Translations under genes and position numbers: made by a program
In this document: positions 25,625 through 38,900 of the stretch, one piece after another
Numbering within the stretch: position 1 is the first letter of the stretch
Layout: each line of letters starts with the position of its first letter
Assembly: GCA_029961685.1 (NCBI GenBank)
Contig: JARWKL010000001.1
Span: 27,230,295 to 27,294,294, forward strand
Length of the DNA: 64,000 nt
From: Aristolochia californica
Lineage: Eukaryota > Streptophyta > Magnoliopsida > Piperales > Aristolochiaceae
Direction: 5' to 3'
The notes under the pieces: model-generated
What the model was told of the DNA's origin: nothing
What the model saw: the letters and a program-made list of their open reading frames with translations, nothing else
Databases searched by the model: none

Positions 25625-26455
25625 ACTTCAACTCCAAAATTTTCATTTTGTTGTGATCTATTTGCCTTTTTGGTTTACGGGATCAAGGGAGAGCGAAAAC
25701 TCAAACTTTTGTTTTAAGAAAAAAGAGTACATGTAGAATGGAAATGCACAATGCTCAAACGTAGAGAGAGATAATTCCAAAGAGTTAATTTAATTTTTTG
25801 GGATTGTAAGCTCTTCTTAGTTTTTATATATCAGGATTTGCAATCGTCGGGAAAAAGGGGGAGGCAGGGATTTTTAATTGATTCTTGACTCCAAATCCAT
25901 AAGTCATTTCTTAGGTTAATATAGCCCGTTACGCAAGATAAATGACTTTACAATCATCCATGATCATTGGGTCAGCTTTTTGTAGATGGGCAAAATAATG
26001 GGTTGTTTGACTCGGGTAAATATCCCACGCACGTTCACTTGAGAATTTAATGAGCGTTTGTTATTCTCGTAAAAAGCTTTGGTTCCATAGGTGATTTTCA
26101 TATTTAACATGTTTAAAACATGCATATCCATTTTTAAAGCATGTGTGGAGGAAATCTATTTCGTATAAAATTCCAAGTTGTTGGAGTTGAACTAGTGGAA
26201 TTTCCCAAACTTGGACAACAAAAGTTTTGTGTTCATTTGTGGTGTGTGAATAAATTTACTTTACTTACATTTGTTATTGTTTTAAATTTTTTCTGTACTT
26301 GAACTCATAATTTTTCATTTTGTTGTGATCTATTCACCTTTTTGGTTTACGGGATGAATGGAGAGCGAAAACTCAAATTTTTGTTTTAATAAAAAAGAGT
26401 ACATGTAGAATGGAAATGCACAACGCACAAATGTAGAGAGAGATAATTCCAAAGA
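25625..26455. repeat. Segmental duplication, copy 2
   Basis: This is the partner of 22262-23092 at a displacement of five monomers. It differs from copy 1 at only a few positions that I could see, for example GAGTTAATTTAAT versus GAGTTCATTTAAT. The monomers between the two copies (23238-25256) are of other types, so this is a displaced block and not a direct neighbour duplication. Confidence 0.85.
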
Positions 26456-26600
26456 GTATCTGTAATTTTTAGGGATTGTAAGATCCACTTAGTTTTTATA
26501 TATCAAGTTTTGCAATCGTCAGGAAAAAGGGGAAGGAAGGGATTTTTATATGAGTCTTGAGTCCCAATCCATAAGTCATTTATTATGGTAATATAGCCCG

Positions 26601-29247
26601 TTACGCATGATAAATTACTTTACAATCATCCATGATCGTTGGGTTAGCTTTTTGTTGATGGCCAAAATAATGGCTTGTTTGACTCGGGTAAATATCCCAC
26701 CGCACTTTCACTTGAGAATTTAGTGAGTGTTTGTTATTCTCTTCAAAAGCTTTGGATCCATAGGTGATTTGCATCTTTAACATGTTTAAAACATGCATAT
26801 CCATTTTTAAAGCATGTGTGTAGGAAATCTCTTTTATATAAAATTCCAAGCTGTTGGGGTTGAACTAGTGGAATTTCCCAAACTTGGACATGAAAAATTT
26901 TGTGTTCATTTGTGGTGTGTGAATAAATTTTCTTTACTTACATTTTTTATTGTTTTAAATTTTTTCCGTACTTGAACTCTAAAATTTTCCTTTTGTTGTG
27001 AACTATTTGCCTTTTTGGTTTACGGGATGAAGGGAGAGTGAAAACTCAAAGTTTTTTCTAAGAAAAAAGAGTACATGTAGAATGGAAATGCACAATGCAC
27101 AAACGTAGAGAGAGATTATTCCAAAGAGTTTCTGTAAATTTTAGGGATTGTAAGGTCTTCTTAGTTTCTATATATCAGGTTTTGCAATCGTCGGGAAAAA
27201 GGGAGAGGCAGGGATTTTTAACTGAGTCTTGATTCCCAATCCTTAAGTCATTTCTTAGGGTAATATAGCTCGTTATGCATGATAAATCACTTTACAATCA
27301 ACCATGATCGTTGGGTCAGCTTTTTGTAGATGGGCAAAATAATGGGTTTTTTGACTCGGGTAAATATCCCACCGCACGTTCACTTGAGAATTTAATGAGT
27401 GTTTGTTATTCTCTTCAAAAACTTTGGTTCCATAGGTGATTTGCATCTTTAACATGTTTAAAACATGCGTATCCATTTTTAAAGCATGTGTGTAGGAAAT
27501 GACTTTCGTATAAAATTCCAAGCTGTTGGGGTTGAACTAGTGGAATTTCCCAAACTTGGACAACAAACTTTTGTGTTCATTTGTCGTGTGAAAAAATTTT
27601 CTTTACTTACATTTGTTATTGTTTTAAATTTTTTTCGTACTTGAACTCCAAAATTTTCATTTTGTTGTGATCTATTCGCCTTTTTGGTTTACGGGATGCA
27701 GGGAGATCGAAAACTCAAAGTTTTGTTTTAAGAAAAAAGAGTACATGCAGAATGGAAATGCACAATGCACAAACGTACATGAGAGATAATTCCAAAGAGT
27801 TTCTGTAATTTTTAGGGATCGTAAGCTCTTCTTAGTTTTTATATTTCAGGTTTTGCAATCATCGGGAAAAAGGGGGAAGCAGGGATTTTTAACTGAGTCT
27901 TGACTCCCAATCCATAAGTCATTTATTAGGGTAATATAGCCCGTTAAGCATGATAAATCACTTTACAATCATCCATGATCGTTGGGACAACTTTTTGTAG
28001 ATGGGAAAAATAATGGCTAGTTTGACTCGGGTAAATGTCCCACCGCACATTCGCTTGAGAATTTAATAAGCGTTTGTTATTCTATTCAAAAGCTCGTGCA
28101 AATCCATTTTTTAAGCATGTGTGGAGGAAATCTCTTTCTTATTAAATTCCAAGCTGTTAGGGTTGAACTAGTGGAATTTACCAAACTTGGAACACAAAAC
28201 TTTTGTGTTCATTTGTGGTGTGTGAATAAATTTTCTTTACTTACATTTGTTATTGTTTTAAATTTTTTTCCGTACATGAACTCTAAAATTTTCATTTTGT
28301 TGTGATCTATTTGCGTTTTCTGTTTACGGGATGAAGGAAGCGCGAAAACTCAAAGTTTTAATTTATGAAAAAAGTGCACATCTAAAATGAAAATGCACAG
28401 TGCACAAATGTAGAGCGAGATAATTCCAAAGAGTTTCTGTAATTTTTAGGGATTGTAAGCTCTTCTTAGTTTTTATATATCAGGTTTTGCAATCGTCGGG
28501 AAAAAGAAGGAGGCGGGGATTTTTAACTGAGTCTTGACTCCCAATCCATAAGTCATTTCATAGGGTAATATAGCCCGTTACGCATGATAAACCACTTGAG
28601 AATCATCCATGATCGTTGGATCAACTTTTTGTAGATGGGCAAAATAATGGGTTGTTTGACTCGGGTAAATATCCCACCGCACGTTCACTTGAGAATTCAA
28701 TGAGCGTTTGTTATTCTCTTCAAAAGCTTTGGATCCATAGGTGTTTGCATCTTTAACATGTTTAAAACATGCATATCCATTTTTTAAACATGTGTGGAGG
28801 AAATCTCTTTCTTATAAAATTTCAAGCTGTTAGGGTTGAACTAGTGGAATTTCCCAAACTTGGACAACAACTTTTGTGTTCATTTGTGGTGTGTGAATAA
28901 ATTTTCTTTACTTACATTTGTTATTGTTTTAAATTTTTTCTGTACTTGAACTCAAAAACTTTCATTTTGTTGTGATCTATTTGCGTTTTTGGTTTAAGGG
29001 ATGAAGGGAGAGCGAAAACTCAATGTTTTTATTTATGAAAAAAGTGTACATCTAAAATGAAAATGCACAGTGCACAAATGTAGAGTGAGATAATTCCAAA
29101 GAGTTTCAGTAATTTTTAGCGATTGTAGGCACTTCTTAGTTTTTATATATTAGGATTTGCAATCGTCGGGAAAAAGGGGGAGGCAGGAATTTTTAACTGA
29201 GTCTTGACTTCCAATCCATAAGTCATGTCCTAGGGTTATATAGCCCG
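26601..29247. repeat. Four irregular monomers leading into the HOR region
   Basis: Copies with landmarks 26601, 27273, 27944 and 28578. The unit at 27944 is only 634 bp because of a deletion of about 40 bp. The unit at 28578 ends with the F-like segment TTTAAGGGATGAAGGGAGAG followed by CTCAATGTTTTT, resembling the position just before each A monomer of the HOR. No gene is seen. Confidence 0.75.
27944..28577. repeat. Monomer of the 40-bp-deleted subfamily (634 bp)
   Basis: Between 28094 and 28095 the sequence jumps from CAAAAGCT to CGTGCAAATCC. This removes the BamHI site and the left part of the conserved dyad. The unit also carries GTTGGGACAACTTTTTG and CTTGGAACACAAAAC, variants shared with other deleted copies. 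Confidence 0.85.
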
Positions 29248-31940
29248 TTACGCATGATAAATCACTTTACAATCATCCATGATCGTTGGGTCAGCTTTTT
29301 GTCGATGGGCAAAATAATGGGTTGTTTGACTCGGGTAAATATCCCACCGCACGTTCACTTGAGAATTTAATGAGCATTTGTTATTCTCGTCAAAAGCTTT
29401 GGATTCATAGGTGATTTGCATCTTTAACATGTTTAAAACATGCATATCCATTTTTAAAGCATGTGTGGAGGAAATCTCTTTCGTATAAAATTCCAAGCTG
29501 TTGGGGTTGAACTAGTGGAATTTCCCAAACTTGGACAACAAAACTTTTGTGTTCATTTGTGGTGTGTGAATAAATTTTCTTTACTTACATTTGTTATTGT
29601 TTTAAATTTTTTCCGTACTTGAACTTCAAAATTTTCATATTGTTGTGATCTCTTCGCCTTTTTGGTTTACGGGATGAAGGGAGAGCGAAAACTCAAAGTT
29701 TTGTTTTAAGAAAAAAGGGTATATGTAGAATGGAAATGCACAATGCACAAATGTAGAGAGAGATAATTCCAAAGAGTTTCTATAATTTTTAGGGATTGAA
29801 AGCTCTTCTTAGTTTTTATATATCAGGTTTTGCAATAGTCGGGGAAAAGGGGGAGGCAGGTATTTTTAACTGAGTCTTGACTCCAAATCCATAAGTCATT
29901 TATTAGGGTAGTAGACCCCGTTTTGCATGATAAATCACTTTACAATCATCCAAGATTGTTGGGTCAGCTTTTTGTAGATGGGCAAAATAATGGCTTTTTT
30001 GACTCATGTAAATATCCCACCGCACATTCACTCTAGAACTTAATGAGCGTTGGTTATTCTCTTCAAAAGCTTTGGATCCATAGCTGATTTGAATCTTTAA
30101 CATGTTTAAAACATGCATATCCATTTTTAAAGCATTTGTGTAGGAAATCACTTTCTATAAAATTCCAAGCTGTTGGGGTTGAACCAGTGGAATTTCCCAA
30201 ACTTGGACAACAAACTTTTGTGTTCATTTGTGGTGTGTGAATAGATTTTCTTTACTTACATTTGTTATAGTTTTAAATTTTTTTCGTACTTGAACTCCAA
30301 AATTTTCATTTTGATGTGATCTATTCGCCTTTTTGGTTTACGGGAACAAGGGAGAGCGATAACTCAAAGTTTTGTTTTAAGAAAAAAGAGTACATGTAGA
30401 ATGGAAATGCACAATGCACAAATGTAGAGAGAGATAATTCCAAAGAGTTTCTGTAATCTTTAGGGATTGTAAGCTCTTCTAAATTTTTATATATATCAGG
30501 TTTTGCAATCGTCGAGAAAAAGGGGGAGGCAGGGATTTTTAACTGAGACTTGACTCCGAATCCATAAGTCATTTATTAGTGAAATATAGCCCGTTAAGCA
30601 TGATAAATCACTTTACAATCATCCCTGATCGTAGGGTTAGCTTTTTGTAGATGGGCAAAATAATGGCTTGTTTGACTCGGGTAAATATCCCACTGCACAT
30701 TCACTTGAGAATTTAATGAGTGTTTGTTATTCTCTTCAAAAGCTTTGGATCCATAGGAAATTTGCATCTTTAACATGTTAAAAACATGCATATCCATTTT
30801 TAAAGCATGTGTGGAGGAAATCTCTTTCCTATAAAATTCCAATCTGTTGGGGTTGAACTAGTGGAATTTCCCAAACTTGCACAACCATACTTTTGTGTTC
30901 ATTTGTGGCGTGTGAATAAATTTTCTTTACTTACATTTGTTATTGTTTTAAATTTTTTTCCGTACATGAACTCTAAAATTTTGATTTTGTTGTGATCTAT
31001 TGGCCTTTTTGGTTTATGAGATGAAGGGAGAGCGAAAACTCAAAGTTTAGTTTTAAGCAAAAGGAGTACATGTAGAATGGAAATGCTCAATGCACAAATG
31101 TAGAGAGAGATAATTTCAAAGTGTATCTGTAATTTTTAGGGATTGTCAGATCGTCTTACTTTTTATATATCAGGTTTTGCAATCGTCGGGAGAAAGGGGA
31201 CGCAGGGATTTTTAAATGAGTCTTGAGTCCCAATCCGTAAGTCATTTAATAGGGTAATATAGCCCGTTACACATGATAAATTACTTTACAATCATCCATG
31301 ATCGTTGGGTCAGCTTTTTGTAGATGGGCAAAATAATGGGTTGTTTGACTCGGGTAAATATCCCACAGCAGATTCACTTGAGAATTTAATGAGCGTTTGT
31401 TATTCTCTTCAAAAGCTTTGGATCCATAGGTGATTTGCATCTTTAACATGTTTAAAACATGCAAATCCATTTTTTAAGCATGTGTGGAGGAAATCTCTTT
31501 CTTATAAAATTCCAAGCTGTTGGGGTTGAACTAGTGGAATTTCCCAAAATTGGACAACAAAACTTTTGTGTTCATTTGTGGTGTGTGACTAAATTTTATT
31601 TACTTACATTTGTTATTGTTTTAAATTTTTTTTTGTACATGAACTCTTAAATTTTCAATTTGTTGTGATCTATTTGCGTTTTTGGTTTAAGGGATGAAGG
31701 GAGAGCGAAAACTCAATGTTTTTATTGACGAAAAAAGTGTACATCTAAAATCAAAATGCGTAGTGCACAAATGTAGAGCGAGATAATTCCAAAGAGTTTC
31801 TGTAATTTTTAGGGATTGTAGGCTCTTCTTAGTTTTTATATATCAGGATTTGCAATCGTCGGGAAAAAGGGGGAGGCAGGGATTTTTAACTGAGTCTTGA
31901 CTCCCAATCCATAAGTCATTTCTTAAGGTAATATAGCCCG
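29248..31940. repeat. Four-monomer HOR copy A-B-C-D(F), 2,693 bp
   Basis: Landmarks 29248 (A), 29921 (B), 30594 (C) and 31267 (D/F). B is marked by TTTTTTGACTCATGT, GAACTTAATGAGCG and GGTTATTCTC. C is marked by ACATGTTAAAAACATGC with CATTCACTTGAG. D/F is marked by CCCACAGCAGATTCAC and CCCAAAATTGGA. The fourth unit begins like D, but its downstream half (GTGTGTGACTAAATTT, TTTAAGGGATGAAGG, CTCAATGTTTTT) matches F of the later hexamers. This copy therefore looks like a four-unit precursor, or a hexamer that lost E by crossover between D and F. Confidence 0.75.
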
Positions 31941-34900
31941 TTACGCATGATAAATCACTTTACAATCATCCATGATCGTTGGGTCAGCTTTTTGTAGATG
32001 GGCAAAATAATGGGTTGTTTGACTAGCGTAAATATCCCACCGCACGTTCACTTGAGAATTTAATGAGCGTTTGTTATTCTCTTCAAAAGCTTTGGATCCA
32101 TAGGTGATTTGCATCTTTAACATGTTTAAAACATGCATATCCATTTTAAAGCATGTTTGGAGGAAATCTATTTCATATAAAATTCCAAGCTGTTGGGGTT
32201 GAACTAGTGGAATTTCCAAAACTTGGACAACAAAACTTTTGTGTTCATTTGTGGTGTGTGAATAAATTTTCTTTACTTAAATTTGTTATTGTTTTAAATT
32301 TTTTCCGTACTTGAACTTGAAAATTTTCATATTGTTGTGATCTCTTCGCCTTTTTGGTTTACGGGATGAAGGGAGAGCGAAAACTCAAAGTTTTGTTTTA
32401 ATAAAAAAGGGTACATGTAGAATGGAAATCCACAATGCACAAATTTAGAAAGAGATAATTCCAAAGAGTTTCTGTAATTTTTAGGGATTGTAAGCTCTTC
32501 ATAGTATTTATATATCAGGTTTTGCAATCGCAGGGGAAAAGGGCGAGGCAGGGATTTTTAACTGAGTCTTGACTCCCAATCCATAAGTCATTTATTAGGG
32601 TAGTATAACCCGTTTCGCATGATAAATCACTTTACAATCATCCATGATCGTTGGGTCAGCTTTTTGTAGATGGGAAAATAATGGCTTTTTTGAGTCAAGT
32701 AAATATCCCGCCGCACATTCACTTGAGAACTTAATGAGCGTTGGTTATTCTCTTCAACAGCTTTGGATCCATAGGTGATTTGCATCTTTAACATGTTTAA
32801 AACATGCATATCCATTTTTAAAGCATGTGTGTAGGAAATCACTTTCTATAAAATTCCAAGCTGTTGGGGTTGAACTAGTGGAATTTCCCAAACTTGGACA
32901 ACAAACTTTTGTGTTCATTTGTGGTGTGTGAATAAATTTTCTTTACTTACATTTGTTATTGTTTTAAATTTTTTCCGTACTTGAACTCCAAAATTTTCAT
33001 TTTGTTGTGATCTATTCGCCTTTTTGGTTTCCGGGAAGAAGGGAGAGCGAAAACTCAAAGTTTTGTTTTAAGAAAAAAGTGTACATGAAGAATGGAAAAG
33101 AACAATGCACAAATGTAGAGAGAGATAATTCCAAAGAGTTTCTGTAATCTTTAGGGATTTTAAGCTCTTCTTAGTTTTTATATATAAGGTTTTGCAATCG
33201 TCGGGAAAAAGGGGGAGGCAGGGACTTTTAACTGAGTCTTGACTACCAATCCATAAGTCATTTATTAGGGCAATATAGCCCGTTAAGCATGATAAATCAC
33301 TTTACAATCATCCATGATCGTAGGGTCAGCTTTTTGTAGATGGGCAAAATAATGGCTTGGTTGACTCGGGTAAAAATCCCACCACACATTCACTTGAGAA
33401 TTTAATGAGCGTTTGTTATTCTCTTCAAAAATTTTGGATCCATAGGTGATTTGCATCTTTAACATGTTAAAAACATGCATATCCATTTTTAAAGCATGTG
33501 TGGAGGAAATCTCTTTCCTATAAAATTCCAAGCTGTTGGGGTTGAGCTAGTGGAATTTCCCAAACTTGGACAGCAAACTTTTGTGTTCATTTGTGGTATG
33601 TGAATAAATTTTCTTTACTTATATTTGTTAGTGGTTTAAATTTTTTCCGTACTTGAACTCCAAAATTTTCATTTTGTTGTGAGCTTTCCGCCTTTTTGGT
33701 TTACGGGATGAAGGGAGAGCAGAAACTCAAAGTTTTGTTTTAAGAAAAAAGAGTACATGTAGAATGGAAATGCACAATGCACAAATGTAGAGAGAGATAA
33801 TTCCAAAGAGTATCTGTAATTTGTAGGGATTGTAAGATCTTCTTAGTTTTTATATATCAGGTTTTGCAATCGTCGGGAAAAAGGGGGATGCAGGGAGTTT
33901 TAAATGAGTCTTGAGTCCCAATCCATCAGTTATTTATTAGGGTAATATAGCCCGTTACGCATGATAAATCACTTTACAATCATCCATGGTCGTTGGGTTA
34001 GCTTTTTGTAGATGGGCAAAATAATGGGTTGTTTGACTCGGGTAAATATCCCACAGCAGATTCACTTGAAAATTTAATGAGCGATTGTTATTCTCTTCAA
34101 AAGCTTTGGATCCATAGGTGATTTGCATCTTTAACATGTTTAAAACATGCAAATCCATTTTTTAAGCAAGTGTGGAGGAAATCTCTTTCTTATAAAATTC
34201 CAAACTGTTGGGGTTGAACTAGTGGAATTTCCCAAAATTGGAACCAAAATTTTGTGTTCATTTGTGGTGTGTGACTAAATTTTATTTACTTGTAAATTTG
34301 TTATTGTTCTAAATTTTTACCGTACTTGAACTCCAAAATTTACATTTTGTGGTGATCTATTTGCATTTTTTGGTTTACGGGATGAAGGGAGAACAAAAAC
34401 TCAAAGTTTTTTTTAAGAAAAAAGAGTACATGTAGAATGGAAATGCACAATGCACAAATGTAGAGAGAGATAATTCCAAAGAGTTTTTGTAATTTTTAGG
34501 GATTGTAAGCTCTTCTTAGTTTTTATATATCAGGTTTTGCAATCATCGGGAAAAAGGGGGAGGCAGGGATTTTTAACTGAGTCTTGACTCCCAATCCATA
34601 AGTCATTTGTTAGGGTAATAAAGCCCGTTAAGCATGATAAATCACTTTACAATCATCCATGATCGTTGGGTCAGCTTTTTGTAGATGAACAAAATAATGG
34701 GTTGTTTGACTCGGGTAAAAATCCCACCGCACGTTCTCTTGAGAATTTAATGAGCGGTTGTTATTCTCTTCAAAAGCTTTGGATCCATAGGTGATTTGCA
34801 TCTTGAACATATTTAAAACATGCGTATCCATTTTTAAAGCATGTGTGTAGGAAATCTCTTTCCTATAAAATTCCAAGCTGTTGGGGTTGAACTAGAGGAA

Positions 34901-35975
34901 TTTCCCAAACTTGGACAAGAAAACTTTTGTGTTCATTTGTGGTGTGTGAATAAATTTTTATTTACTTACATTTGTTATTGTTTTAAATTTTTTCCTTACT
35001 TGAACTCCAAAATTTTCATTTTGTTGAGATCTATTCGCGCCTTTTTGGTTTACGGGAAAAAGGGAGAGTGAAAGTCATAGTTTTGTTTTAAGAAGAAAGA
35101 GTACATGTAGAATGGAAATGCACAATACAAAAATGTAGAGAGAGATAATTCCAAAGAGTTTCTGTAATTTTTAGGGATTGTAAGATCTTCTTAGTTTTTA
35201 TATATCAGGTTTTGCAGTCGTCGGGAAAAAGCGGGAGGCAGGGATTTTTAAATGAGTCTTGAGTCCCAATCCATCAGTTATTTGTTAGGGTAATATAGCC
35301 CATTACGCATGATAAATCACTTTACAATCATCCATGATCGTTGGGTCAGCTTTTTGTAGATGGGCAAAATAATGGGTTGTTTGACTCGGGTAAATATGCC
35401 ACAGCAGTTTCACTTGAGAATTTAATGAGCGTTTGTTATTCTGTTGAAAAGCTTTGGATCCATAGGTGATTTGCATCTTTAACATGTTTAAAACATGCAA
35501 ATTCATTTTTTAAGTATGTGTGGAGGAAATCTCTTTCTTATAAAATTCCAAGCTATTGGGGTTGAACTAGTGGAATTTCCCAAAATTGGACAACAAAACT
35601 TTTGTGTTCATTTGTGGTGTGTGACTAAATTTTCTTTACTTACAGTTGTTACTGTTTTAAATTTTTTTTCGTACATGAACTCTAAAATTTTCATTTTGTT
35701 GTGATCTATTTGCGTTTTTGGTTTAAGGGATGAAGGGAGGCGAAAACTCAATGTTTTTATTTACAAAAAAAGTGTACATCTAAAATCAAAATGCGCAGTG
35801 CACAAATGTAGAGCGAGATAATTCCAAAGAGTTTCTGTAATTTTTAGGGATTGTAGGCTCTTCTTAGTTTTTATATATCAGGATTTGCAATCGTCGGGAA
35901 AAAGGGGGAGGCAGGGATTTTTAACTTAGTCTTGATTCCCAATCTATAAGTCATTTCTTGGGGTAATATAGCCCA
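31941..35975. repeat. Six-monomer HOR copy 1, A-B-C-D-E-F (4,035 bp)
   Basis: Landmarks 31941 A, 32613 B, 33283 C, 33955 D, 34628 E and 35303 F. Type marks: A, TTTGACTAGCG or TTTGACTCGCG with CCGCACGTTCACTTGAG; B, GAACTTAATGAGCG and landmark TTT in place of TTA; C, CAAAAATTTTGGATCC and ACATGTTAAAAACATGC; D, CCCACAGCAGATTCAC, GGAACCAAAATTTTG and TTACCGTACTTGAAC (TTACCGTACTTAAAC in later copies); E, GATGAACAAAATAATGG, CGTTCTCTTGAG, TCTTGAACATATTT, GAACTAGAGGAATTT and TTCGCGCCTTT; F, ATATGCCACAGCAG, GTGTGTGACTAAATTT and TTTAAGGGATGAAGG. All six types recur in the same order in the next copy. Confidence 0.87.
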
Positions 35976-38900
35976 TTACGCATGATAAATCACTTTAAAA
36001 TCATCCATGATCGTTGGGTCAGCTTTTTGTAGATGGGCAAAATAATGGGTTGTTTGACTCACGTAAATATCCCACCGCACGTTCATTTGAGAATTTAATG
36101 AGCGTTTGTTATTCTCTTCAAAAGCTTTGGATCCATAGGTGATTTGCATCTTTAACATGTTTAAAACATGCATATCCAATTTTAAAGCATGAGTGGAGGA
36201 AATCTCTTTCGTATAAAATTCCAAGCTGTTGGGGTTAAACTAGTGGAATTTCCAAAACTTGGACAACAAAACTTTTGTGTTCATTTGTGGTGTGTGAATA
36301 AATTTTCTTTACTTACATTTGTTATTGTTTTAAATTTTTTTCGTACTTGAACTTGAAAATTTTAATATTGTTGTGATCTCTTCACCTTTTTGGTTTACGG
36401 GAAGAAGGGAGAGTGAAAAATCAAAGTTTTGTTTTAAGAAAAAAGGGTACATGTAGAATGGAAATGCACATTGCACAAATGTAGAGGGAGATAATTCCGA
36501 AGTGTTTCTGTAATTTTTAGGGATTGTAAGCTCTTCTTAGTATTTTATATATCAGGTTTTGCAATCGTAGGGGAAAAGGGGGAGGCAGGGATTTTTAACT
36601 GAGTCTTGACTCCCAATCCATAAGTCATTTATTAGGGTAGTATAACCCGTTTCACATGATAAATCACTTTACAATCATCCATGATCGTTGGGTCAGCTTT
36701 TGGTAGATGGGAAAATAATGGCTTTTTTGACTCATGTAAATATCCCACCGCACATTCACTTGAGAACTTAATGAGCGTTGGTTATTCTCTTCAAAAGCTT
36801 TGGATCCATAGGTGATTTGCATCTTTAACATGTTTAAAACATGCATATCCATTTTTAAAGCATGCGTGTAGGAAATCACTTTCTATAAAATTCCAAGCTG
36901 TTGGGGTCGACTTAGTGGAATTTCCCAAACTTGGACAACAAAACTTTTGTGTTCATTTGTGGTGTGTGAATAAATTTTCTTTACTTACATTTTTTATTGT
37001 TTTAAATTTTTTCCGTACTTGAACTCCAAAATTTTCATTTTGTTGTGATCTATTCGCCTTTTTGGTTTACGGGAAGAAGGGAGAGCGAAAACTCAAAGTT
37101 TTGTTTTAAGAAAAAAGTGTACATGTAGAATGGAAATGCACAATACACAAATGTAGAGAGAGATAATTCCAAAGAGTTTCTGTAATCTTTAGGGATTGTA
37201 AGCTCTTCTTAGTTTTTATATATAAGGTTTTGCAATCATCGGGAAAAAGGGGGAAGAAGGGATTTTTAACTGAGTCTTGACTACCAATCCATAAGTCATT
37301 TATTAGGGCAATATAGCCCGTTGAGCATGATAGATCACTTTACAATAATCCATGAACGTAGGGTCAGCTTTTTGTAGATGGGCAAAATAATGGCTTGTTT
37401 GACTCGGGTAAATATCCCGCCACACATTCACTTGAGAATTTAATGAGTGTTTGTTATTCTCTTCAAAAATTTTGGATCCATAGGTGATTTGCATCTTTAA
37501 CATGTTAAAAACATGCATATCCATTTTTAAAGCATGCGTGGAGGAAATCTCTTTCCTATAAAATTCCAAGCTATTGGGGTTGAACTAGTGGAATTTCCCA
37601 AACTTGGACAACAAACTTTTGTGTTAATTTGTGGTGTGTGAATAAATTTTCTTTACTTATATTTGTTATTGGTTTAAATTTTTTCCGTGCTTGAACTCCA
37701 AAATTTTCATTTTGTTGTGATCTTTCCGCCTTTTTGGTTTACGGGATGAAGGGAGAGCAAAAACTCAAAGTTTTGTTTTAAGAAAAAAGAGTACATTTAG
37801 AATGGAAATGCACAATGCACAAATGTAGAGAGAGATAATTCCAAAGAGTATCTGCAATTTTTAGGGATTGTAAGATCTTCTTAGTTTTTATATATCAGGT
37901 TTTGCAATCGTTGGGAAAAAGGGGGAGGCAGGGAGTTTTAAATGAGTCTTGAGTCCCAATCCATCAGTCATTTATTAGGGCAATATAGCCCGTCACGCAT
38001 GATAAATCACTTTACATTCATCCATGATCGTTGGATCAGCTTTTTGTAGATGGGCAAAATAATGGGTTGTTTGACTCGGGTAAATATCCCACAGCTGATT
38101 CACTTGAGAATTTAATGAGCATTTTTTATTCTCTTCAAAAGCTTTGGATCCATAGGTGATTTTCATCTTTAACATGTTTAAAACATGCAAATCCATTTTT
38201 TAAGCATGTGTGGAGGAAATCTCTTTCTTATAAAATTCCAAACTGTTGGGGTTGAACTAGTGGAATTTCCCAAAATTAGAACCAAAATTTTGTGTTCATT
38301 TGTGGTGTGTGACTAAATTTTCTGTACTTACATTTGTTATTGTTCTAACTTTTTACCGTACTTAAACTCCAAAACTTTCATTTTGTTGTGATCTATATGC
38401 ATTTTTTGGTTTACGGGATGAAGGGAGAGCAAAAACTCAAAGTTTTATTTAAGAAAAAAGAGTACATGTAGAATGGAAATGCACAATGCTCAAATGTAGA
38501 GAGAGATAATTCCAAAGAGTTTTTGTAATTTTTAGGGATTGTAAGCTCTTCTTAGTTTTTATATATCTGGTTTTGCAATCGTCGGGAAAAACGGGGAGGC
38601 AGGGACTTTTAACTGAGTCTCTACTCCCAATCCATAAGTCATTTGTTAGGGTAATAAAGCCCGTTAAGCATGATAAATCACTTTACAATCATCCATGATC
38701 GTTGGGTCAGATTTTTGTAGATGAACAAAATAATGGGTTGTTTGACTCGGGTAAAAATCCCACCGCACGTTCTCTTGAGAATTTAATGAGCGGTTGTTAT
38801 TCTCTTCAAAAGCTTTGGATCCATAGGTGATTTGCATCTTGAACATGTTTAAAACATGCATATCCATTTTTAAAGCATGTGAGTAGGAAATCTCTTTCCT

